The translations under genes were made by a program, and so were the position numbers. This document shows, in pieces, positions 17,368 through 25,000 of a stretch of 64,000 bases of DNA (position 1 is its first letter; every line of letters starts with the position of its first letter). The DNA comes from Rufibacter roseus. Lineage in GTDB: Bacteria; Bacteroidota; Bacteroidia; Cytophagales; Hymenobacteraceae. The notes beneath the pieces are model-generated. The model did no database searches, had not been told where the DNA came from, and saw nothing but the letters and a program-made list of their open reading frames with translations. The stretch is taken from the NCBI RefSeq assembly GCF_001647285.1, contig NZ_LRML01000015.1, forward strand, positions 1-64,000, written 5' to 3'.

Positions 17368-18000
17368 ATGGAAGAACTTTTACAAGCCGCCGTAGCCCCA
17401 GCCAATGTCTTTGCCACGGGCTTACTCATCTTCGTGATGCTGTATTGGGTAACTGTTATTCTGGGCGTGTTTGACATCAGTTCCTTTGATATTGAATTTG
17501 AAACCAATGTAAACACCGATACCGATGGCGTTTCATCTGTGGCTTGGCTGAACTCCGCGTTGGCTTTCTTTAACCTGGGCAAAGTGCCGCTCATGTTCTT
17601 CCTTACGTTCTTTGCGCTGCCTTATTGGGTGCTCTCGGTATCTGTAAACTATTTGTTAGGTACGCAGGATATTTGGCTGGGGCTTGTGCTTATTTTACCG
17701 CTCATGCTAGTGTGCCTGGTGCTCTCTAAATTTATGACCTGGCCCTTCGTGAAATTGTTTGACGCCATGGAAAAGGACGGAGAGTCAAATCAGGTGATCA
17801 TTGGCCAGACCTGTACCATTCTACTGCCTGCCAATCACCAGCAAACTGGGCAGGCCTCAGTGCGCACCAAAGGATCTCCCTTGCTTCTGAATGTGAGAAC
17901 AAGCCAGGGGCATCTGGTGCAGAAAGGCGATACCGCCCTGGTTATAGAATACCTACCTGAAACCAATCTTTATTTAATAGAACCTTATCAAACTCTTTAA
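17368..18000 (+). CDS. YqiJ/NfeD-like OB-fold membrane protein
   Basis: Protein of 210 residues from the ATG at 17368 (TTG at 17362 would add two residues). Hydrophobic helices lie at about 13-35, 70-92 and 98-122, then a soluble C-terminal OB-fold (about 140-205: NQVIIGQTCTILLPANHQQTG, LNVRTSQGHLVQKGDTALVI). This matches YqiJ, which accompanies the flotillin-like YqiK in Escherichia coli; NfeD-type OB-fold proteins commonly pair with SPFH proteins. The stop is 11 bp before the flotillin ATG, giving tight coupling. It is an inner-membrane partner that probably helps anchor or organise the flotillin assembly. Confidence 0.88.
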   Translation: MEELLQAAVAPANVFATGLLIFVMLYWVTVILGVFDISSFDIEFETNVNTDTDGVSSVAWLNSALAFFNLGKVPLMFFLTFFALPYWVLSVSVNYLLGTQDIWLGLVLILPLMLVCLVLSKFMTWPFVKLFDAMEKDGESNQVIIGQTCTILLPANHQQTGQASVRTKGSPLLLNVRTSQGHLVQKGDTALVIEYLPETNLYLIEPYQTL

Positions 18001-18011
18001 CCCTCTATTTT

Positions 18012-20183
18012 ATGTTTGAAGCAATTACGCTTACCTCCACCGTGCTCATTGCGCTGGTGGTCTTTGGGGTCTTCGTCATCATCATAAAGATGTACCGGAA
18101 GGCCATTCAAGGCGAGGCACTGGTACGTACCGGTATGGGCGATACCAAAGTGTCTTTCTCCGGTATTTTCGTGGTGCCGATCATCCACAAACTGGAGATG
18201 ATGGACATCACACTCAAAACCATTGTCATAGCGCGTACCGGGTCAGAAGGTCTGGTGTGTAAAGACAACATGCGGGCCGATATCAAGGTGAATTTCTTTG
18301 TGCGGGTAAACAAAACCGCCGAAGACGTGGTGCAGGTGGCCCAGAGCATTGGCTGTAAACGCGCCTCTGACCCTACCGCCCTAGAAAGCCTCTTTGATGC
18401 TAAGTTCTCTGAGGCCCTGAAAACGGTAGGCAAGCACTTTGATTTTGTGGAGCTGTACCAGAGCCGCGACGATTTCAAGCGCCAGATTCTGCAAACCATC
18501 GGCACCGACCTGAACGGCTACGTGCTAGACGACTGCGCCATTGACTACTTGGAGCAGACTCCGCTCAGCAGCCTGAACGAGAATAATATCTTAGACGCCG
18601 AGGGTATCAAGAAGATCATTGACCTCACCGCCCGGCAAAAAGTACAGGCCAACCTTATTGAGCGCGAGAAAGAAAAGACCATTAAGAAGCAAAATGTAGA
18701 GGCGCAGGAAACCATTCTGGAACTGGAGAAACAGCTAGCGGAGAACGAAGAAAAGCAGCGCCGCGAGATTGCCAGCATCAAAGCCAGAGAGGCCGCCGAG
18801 ATTGAGAAAGTAACCCAGGAGCAGCGCATGATAGCCGAGCGGGCCCGCATTGCCACCGATGAAGAAGTACAGATTTCAGAGCAAAACCGTGACCGTCAGG
18901 TATTGGTAGCTGAGCGCAGTAAGCAACGCACCGATGCCGTAGAAACCGTTCGCGTGGAGCAAGCCAAAATGCTGGAAGAAAACGAAATGCAGCGCATTGT
19001 GGCATTGGCCCAAATTGAAAAGGAGAAGGCCATTGAGGAAGAGCGCAAAAATATTCAGGCTATCATCAAAGAGCGCGTGGTGGTAGAAAAGGCAGTGGTG
19101 GAAGAGGAAGAGAAAATCAAAGACACCAAAGCCTTGGCTGAAGCCGACCGGGTGAAAGCCGTCGCCATTAAAAATGCGGAGATGGAAGCCGAAGAAGCCT
19201 TGGTGAAAGAGATTAAGGGAGCCGAAGCTGCCCGTACTGCCGCTGAATTCAAGGCCAAGCAGATGCTCATTGATTCTGAAGCAGAAAAAGAAGCCTCATT
19301 GAACCGTGCCCAAGCTATAAAACTAATGGCCGAGGCCACCGCCGCCGAGGCTGCCGCCATAGGCCTCTCTGAAGCTCAGGTAATGGAAGCGAAAGCTGCC
19401 GCCCAGGAGAAAGTAGGCGAATCAGAAGCCGCCGTGATGGAAATGCAAGCCATTGCCACTGCCAAGGCAATCAAAGCCAAAGCCGAGGCCCAGGCCGAAG
19501 CTGATGAGAAATTAGGAATGGTAGCTGCCAAAGTAACGCAAGAGAAGGGTTTGGCCGACGCTTCTATTGTAGCCAACCTGGCTGCCGCCGAAGAGAAACG
19601 TGGTTTAGCCGAAGCCCGTGTGAGCGGCGAGAAGTTTGCCGTAGAAGCCAAAGGCATAGAAGAAAAAGCAGATGCCATGAAGAAGCTGGATGGCGTGGGC
19701 AAAGAGCACGAAGAATTCAAGCTCCGTCTGGAGAAAGACAAAGCCATTGAACTGGCCCACATTGACATCCAGAAAGAAATTGCCGCATCTCAGGCCTCTG
19801 TGATCGCTGAAGCGTTGAAAGCTGCTAAAATTGATATTGTAGGCGGTGAGACCATGTTCTTCGACCAGATTGTAGGCTCCATCACCAAAGGCAAGCAAGT
19901 AGACCGCCTGGTCACCAATAGCGAAGTGCTGGGCACCGTGAAAGACGCCTTCTTCCAGAAAGACGGCAACGGCCACATCGACTTCAAAGCCAACCTTCAG
20001 CGCTTCATCACGCAGTTCGGTATGGACACCGAAGATGTGCGCAATTTGAGCGTGTCTGCCCTGCTCCTGAAAATGATGCAGCAGAAAACGCTGGATGACG
20101 CCACCGCCAACACCCTGAAAGAACTAACTTCCACGGCTACTGCCTTAGGTTTGGGTGACAAGCCGGTATACACGCTGAACTAA
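18012..20183 (+). CDS. yqiK: Flotillin / SPFH (band 7) protein, YqiK type
   Basis: Protein of 723 residues. An N-terminal membrane helix (about 8-27) is followed by the SPFH/band 7 domain (about 35-210, FSGIFVVPIIHKLEMMDITL, IKVNFFVRVNKTAEDV) and a very long Ala/Glu-rich coiled coil (about 215-590) with repeated AEA/EEK units. The C-terminal region (about 600-723) is less regular. Flotillins form large membrane-bound cages that define microdomains. It is longer than typical E. coli YqiK (about 550 residues), mainly in the coiled coil. It lies 11 bp after the YqiJ-like partner; a family A palindrome follows the stop. Confidence 0.93.
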   Translation: MFEAITLTSTVLIALVVFGVFVIIIKMYRKAIQGEALVRTGMGDTKVSFSGIFVVPIIHKLEMMDITLKTIVIARTGSEGLVCKDNMRADIKVNFFVRVNKTAEDVVQVAQSIGCKRASDPTALESLFDAKFSEALKTVGKHFDFVELYQSRDDFKRQILQTIGTDLNGYVLDDCAIDYLEQTPLSSLNENNILDAEGIKKIIDLTARQKVQANLIEREKEKTIKKQNVEAQETILELEKQLAENEEKQRREIASIKAREAAEIEKVTQEQRMIAERARIATDEEVQISEQNRDRQVLVAERSKQRTDAVETVRVEQAKMLEENEMQRIVALAQIEKEKAIEEERKNIQAIIKERVVVEKAVVEEEEKIKDTKALAEADRVKAVAIKNAEMEAEEALVKEIKGAEAARTAAEFKAKQMLIDSEAEKEASLNRAQAIKLMAEATAAEAAAIGLSEAQVMEAKAAAQEKVGESEAAVMEMQAIATAKAIKAKAEAQAEADEKLGMVAAKVTQEKGLADASIVANLAAAEEKRGLAEARVSGEKFAVEAKGIEEKADAMKKLDGVGKEHEEFKLRLEKDKAIELAHIDIQKEIAASQASVIAEALKAAKIDIVGGETMFFDQIVGSITKGKQVDRLVTNSEVLGTVKDAFFQKDGNGHIDFKANLQRFITQFGMDTEDVRNLSVSALLLKMMQQKTLDDATANTLKELTSTATALGLGDKPVYTLN

Positions 20184-20235
20184 TTTCCTCAAAATTTCCT
20201 CTCTTCCGGTTCGGGAGAGAGGAAAGCAGGGGAAA

Positions 20236-20271
20236 GTTTTGGAGCTGTTTTTGAGAAAATAGGCTAAAAAC
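20236..20271. repeat. Family A palindrome
   Basis: GTTTTGGAGCTGTTTTTGAG...AGGCTAAAAAC, 52 bp beyond the flotillin stop. It is preceded by an imperfect TTTCCTCTC...GAGAGGAAA hairpin (20195-20225) that may be the flotillin terminator. Confidence 0.7.
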
Positions 20272-20339
20272 GCAGTTGGCACAGACACTGGCAGGTCTAT
20301 TGGGCAACCAGATATTCGTGGTGACTTTCTTCAAGAAGC

Positions 20340-20621
20340 ACGCATTCCTGATACTCCCTCTTTGAAGGGGTAAGGCTGTTAAATTCTCACCATAAGAGGT
20401 TGCTCTTCCGGATTTGCAATCCGGAATCGGGTATCTAGGGGATTTGTAATCCCCGTTGCTGCGCCATAAAACGGAAAAGCCGCGGATTGCAAACCCGCAG
20501 ATTGCAAACCCGCAGGATACTCAAGTTCGGGATTGCAAATCCCGAACAGCGGAGAACTTAACGGCCCTACCCTTTGAAGGGGGCGAAGGGGGATGTTTAC
20601 ACAGGAGTGTCCACGCATTCC
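20340..20621. repeat. Family C element interrupted by a family B block
   Basis: The left half, CGCATTCCTGATACTCCCTC ending in TTTGAAGGGG (to about 20369), and the right half, CCTTTGAAGGGGGCGAAGG through ACACAGGAGTG to CGCATTCC (about 20570-20621), together make one family C element. Between them lies about 200 bp holding three family B inverted repeats: 20406-20426 (TTCCGGATTTGCAATCCGGA plus A), 20438-20454 (GGGGATTTGTAATCCCC) and 20526-20546 (TTCGGGATTGC...CGAA). The stretch TTTGAAGGGG is present on both sides, as a target duplication would be. Confidence 0.65.
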
Positions 20622-20626
20622 AAACC

Positions 20627-20666
20627 CTGTTTCCGGGTAAAATTCAGAAAAGGAGACCTAAAACAG
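20627..20666. repeat. Degenerate family A palindrome
   Basis: CTGTTTCCGGGTAAAATTCA...GAGACCTAAAACAG directly adjoins the family C half element. Confidence 0.55.
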
Positions 20667-20807
20667 AAGAGAAACCACTTTTATTGGGACTCCCACGGTA
20701 TTTTAAAGGGTAAATGAAAAAGACCGAGGTTTTGTCTTTCGCCCTTCAGGGGAAATCAGTAATTTTATTTTCACAGGTAAAATTTATTGACATTTATTCA
20801 TTTGCGT

Positions 20808-21494
20808 ATGAAAGCCTTAACCCTTTCTCTGATTTTTTGTGCTGTTGTGGTGACTTCGGGCTTGGCCCAGACGCAAACGGCTGCCCCCGCCCAAAACCGC
20901 TCTGCCTATACTTTGCAGCAGCAGTTTAACTCCATGAAGTTCAGTTCTTCGCCTTACAAAGAATTTGGCCATGATTATAGAGTAGTTCGGGAAAGCCGTT
21001 TGGAAGCTTTTCTGAAAAGCGTGCAGGATACCCTGAAAGTACGGGAACAAAGCATTAAGAACGCCGGCAAAGAAACCGCTGTGGCTCTGGAGAAAACACA
21101 GAAAGAACTGGAAGTCCAGAAAGCACAAGTACAGGCCCTGCAGCAGGACAATGCCAAAAAAGAGCAGCAGCTTCAGCAATTTGACCATGATATAAGCCAC
21201 TTGTCGGTTCTGGGGCTGGACATGGACAAGCAGCTGTACGTGGTTATTAGCTTGGCAATTATTGTTGGCTTAGGTGCCATGGCTGCCGTTTTTGCCTTCA
21301 TGTTCAAGAACAGCAACAGCGTTACCCAACAAAAAATCAAAGCTTACGAAGAATTAGACCAGGAACTGAAAGACTACAAAACAGCCTCACGTGAGCGCGA
21401 GATCAAGCTAAAGCGCGAAATGCAGTCCGAAGCCAACAAAGTAGAAGATCTGAAGCAGGAGCTGGCAGAGCTGCGCAAGCGCATGGCGGTGTAA
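20808..21494 (+). CDS. Membrane-anchored coiled-coil protein
   Basis: Protein of 228 residues from the ATG at 20808 (an earlier in-frame ATG at 20787 would only extend the leader). It starts MKALTLSLIFCAVVVTSGLA, a signal peptide ending near AQTQ. A coiled coil (about 65-135) follows, then a membrane helix (about 145-165, LYVVISLAIIVGLGAMAAVF) and a second cytoplasmic coiled coil rich in Lys/Glu (about 175-228). One coiled coil thus lies on each side of the inner membrane. No family is recognised. Its place between the flotillin and the AAA+ ATPase suggests a trans-envelope linker for that system; this is inference from context. Confidence 0.8.
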   Translation: MKALTLSLIFCAVVVTSGLAQTQTAAPAQNRSAYTLQQQFNSMKFSSSPYKEFGHDYRVVRESRLEAFLKSVQDTLKVREQSIKNAGKETAVALEKTQKELEVQKAQVQALQQDNAKKEQQLQQFDHDISHLSVLGLDMDKQLYVVISLAIIVGLGAMAAVFAFMFKNSNSVTQQKIKAYEELDQELKDYKTASREREIKLKREMQSEANKVEDLKQELAELRKRMAV

Positions 21495-21560
21495 GGAGCA
21501 AGCCGTTGTCACTTGAAAAGGGTTCAGATAGAAAACCGGCTAAAAACTGATGAAAAAGTA

Positions 21561-21623
21561 CGCATTCCTGATACTCCCCCTTTGAAGGGGGCAGGGGGAT
21601 GTTTACACAGGAGGGTACGCATT
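21561..21623. repeat. Family C element, complete copy
   Basis: CGCATTCCTGATACTCCCCC, then TTTGAAGGGGGCAGGGGGAT, then GTTTACACAGGAGGG and ACGCATT. It forms an inverted pair with the copy at 21865-21929. Confidence 0.8.
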
Positions 21624-21864
21624 GTGTTAAATTTTTAAAGCTCCATATCGTCATTCTGGGCATTCTTGAGGCGAGAGCCAAAAAGAGCCAGCCTAGCTGC
21701 CGAGGAAACCTTCTCGTTTTCGGTGCTAGATTTTGATTAACAAATGTCATAAGCCAATGAAAAGCACAAGCCAAACCAAGTAGTAAACGGTGATAATGCC
21801 CTTCTTGTGAATTGGGAACGTAAGTTTCCTCGGCTACACTCGGAATGACCTTAAAAGTAATTGC

Positions 21865-21929
21865 AATGCGTGTCCTCCTGTGTAAACATCCCCCTTCGCC
21901 CCCTTCAAAGGGGGAGTATCGGGAATGCG
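21865..21929. repeat. Family C element, inverted copy
   Basis: AATGCGTGTCCTCCTGTGTA...GGGAATGCG, opposite orientation to 21561-21623. The 240 bp between them carry AGGAAAC and GTTTCCTCGGCTACACTCGG, parts of another dispersed repeat, and no gene. Confidence 0.8.
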
Positions 21930-21969
21930 AACCAAACGGAAAAAAGCATCATACATAACCAGAAAAGTA

Positions 21970-22012
21970 CCTGACCTCGTAGCGTCCGAAGGACCTGCGA
22001 GCGTCTCCACCA
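21970..22012. repeat. Dispersed CTCGTAGCGTCC repeat
   Basis: ACCTCGTAGCGTCCGAAGGA followed by CCTGCGAGCGTC. An inverted relative lies at 46134-46173 (CAGACGCTCGCAGGTCCTCC...GGTC). Confidence 0.6.
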
Positions 22013-22017
22013 ACTGC

Positions 22018-22053
22018 GTTTCAAGCCTGTTTTCAGAAAAACAAGCCTAAAAC
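22018..22053. repeat. Family A palindrome
   Basis: GTTTCAAGCCTGTTTTCAGA with right arm CAAGCCTAAAAC, 36 bp before the AAA+ ATPase start codon. The loop CAGA is the reverse of the more frequent TCTG. Confidence 0.75.
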
Positions 22054-22089
22054 AATACCGTTATCCCTCAAGTAGTCCCATTTCCTGCC

Positions 22090-25000
22090 ATGAACCCAAC
22101 ATCTCCCTCAGCCTCAGAAACCACCCCTCCCGTTCAACTGGAAGGCGGCACCTATGAAGTCCTGCGCAACCGCTTAAGCAAAAGCGGGGGCGAACTGCGG
22201 GCATTGCTGGACCAGCTGAACCATGAGCGGAAAGAAGTCTTCGGGGCGATTGAGACGAAGTTGCTGGCTACGGAGCGGGTGACCACCGAGCACAACTGTG
22301 TGCCCTATGACATGGTGCCCGTGGGGGAACAGCTGTTGTTTGGGTACAATGTGCATTTGGGGCTGAAGACCGAGGTAGAGCTGAGCGATGTGTTCAGCGT
22401 GTACACCTATGAGAACCATCAGTTCCACCACCAGTCGCTGGAGCTGATTAATCACGCCACCTTTCAGGACGAATTTCAGAAGCTGTACAAGTACTACAAG
22501 AACACGCAGTTTGTGAAGTTCGCCGTGCAAGGCGTGCACCTGTTCATGGTGTTCCGCATTGGAAAAGGCTTAAATGACATCAAGACGTTTAAATGGGCGC
22601 TGCAGGCAGGCAAACTCACGTACTTAGACAATCGCTCCGACCACGAATACACCTTCCCCAATCAGCACGATTTCGCCTGGAAGCGGGTGACCCGCGAGGC
22701 GCACCGCCCAGGAAAGCACCCGCACATTTCAATTGAGGACAAGGTGTTCGTGGAAACAATCGGCGGGGATTTGACCATTAAAGTAGAGGATAACACCGAG
22801 TCGGGGCAGGGCATTTACGCGGAGCCCGTGGAGGACAAAGACCAGACGCTGGACGACTCGGAGCTGTACTACGCCCTCATCGGCAATTTGATTTTGCTAA
22901 AAATCAAGCCGTACCGCGAGAACAACTACCGCTACATTGTCTACAACGCCAAGCTGAAGGAGGCGCGCCGCATAGATGCCATCCAGGATTGCTGCGTGTT
23001 CCTGCCCGAAGACCAAGGCATCATCTACGCCTACGGCTACTACCTGCAGACGGGCGAGTTCAAGAGTTTCGACAACGGCCTGCAGGACATGCTGTTTGAG
23101 AAGCGCATCGCCTCGCCCAACGGCGAAGATTTCCTGTATGTCTTCTACAACAAGCAAAGCGGGGTGTACTTGCTGTTGAGCTACAACCTGATTACCCAGA
23201 AAATAGAAAGCCCCATTATCTGCCACGGCTACGCCATCTACGAAAATGGCGAACTGTGCTATTTTAGAGGTGACGAGGAACCCAAAAAGCACCACGCCCT
23301 CCAGATTTGGCAAACGCCGTACATTGGCTCCAACTACACTATTCCCGTCACCAAAGAGAGTTTCCTGTACAAAATAGGCAACAAGGAAATTGTGCGGGCC
23401 ATGGCCGAGTGTACCGAGATTCTCACCTTGGTCAACAAGGAGGATTCCTACGACAACCTGTACCTGGACCTCATCAAGCTCACGACCGATTTGCTCGATA
23501 GCTATCACTGGCTGGATAAAAAGGAGACGTTTGAACTGGCGCAGCCTCTTGCGGCCATCCGCCAGACGGCCACCGCGGCGGTTGAGGAATTTGAGAAGGT
23601 CATCAGCATCAGGAGGAGCACCCAGGCCCAGGTGGAACAGGTACTCGGCACCGCCGATGCCTTGATTTCCCGCTTAAAGATGCAGAGCGCGGGCCACATC
23701 AACGACTACGTGAAGTCATTGGCCGAACTGCGCTCGGTGCGGGGCGAGGTCATTTCTTTGAAAGAACTGCGCTACGCCGATGTGGCGCGCATTGAAACGT
23801 ACGAGGCACAGCTGCAGAGTTTCAGCCAGGACCTGGCGAACCAAACCGTTGACTTCTTGTTGAAGCCCGATGCGCTGGTGCCCTATGAACAACGCGTGGC
23901 CCAAATCACAGCAGGCATAGACCAGATTGGCAAAGTAGTGGAGGCCGATGCCACCGAAAAGGAAATCTCGGGCGTAAGTGCCGAGCTGGAGATGCTGATT
24001 GAGATTGTGAGCAACCTCAAGATTGAAGACGCGACCCAGACCACACGTATCGTAGATGCCATTTCTACTATCTACGCCTCGTTCAACAAAACCAAAGCTA
24101 CCCTCAAACGCAAGAGGCAGGACTTGTTGAGCTCCGAAGGCCAGGCCGAGTTCAATGCCCAAATCAAGCTCATCAGCCAGAGCGTCATCAACTTTCTGGA
24201 TGTGTGTGACACCCCCCAAAAGTGCGATGAGTACCTCACCAAACTCATGGTGCAACTGGAGGAACTGGAAGGCCGTTTCTCGGAGTTTGACGCCTTTTTA
24301 GAAATAATAGCCGATAAACGCGAGGAGATTTACAGCGCGTTTGAAAGCAAAAAAGTAGCGTTGCAGGAGGCCCGGAACAAACGCGCCACCACCCTACAAC
24401 AGGCCGCCGACCGCATTCTGAAAGCCGTGCAGAGTCGCCTGAGCAAGCTAGGCACCGTGGCCGAAATCAACGGTTACTTCGCCTCTGATTTGATGATGGA
24501 GAAGGTGCGCACCACCGTGGAAGAGCTCCTGGCCATGGGCGACACCGTGAAAGCCGATTCCATCCAGAGCCGCCTGAAAACGCTGCGCGAAGACGCCGTG
24601 CGCCAACTCAAAGACAAGAGCGAGCTGTTCGTGGACGGGCAGAACGTGCTCAAGTTCGGCACGCACCACTTCACTGTAAACACCCAGCCGCTGGAACTCA
24701 GCATCGTGCACCGCGACGATGCCATGTACTACCATCTCACGGGCACCAGCTTCTTTGAAAAAATTACCGATGAACGTTTTGTGAGCTACCGCCCCGTGTG
24801 GGAGCAATCACTCATCTCGGAGAACAACCAGGTGTACCGCGCCGAGTACCTGGCCTTCCAGATTCTGCAGGCCGCGCAACAGGCGAAGAACGTGCCTTCT
24901 GCAGCCGAAGCTTCGGAAGGAAGCCTGCATTTGTTGACCCTGGACGAACTGCACAAGCTCCGCACCGAGGAGCTGACCACGTACGTGCAAAAGTTCATGG

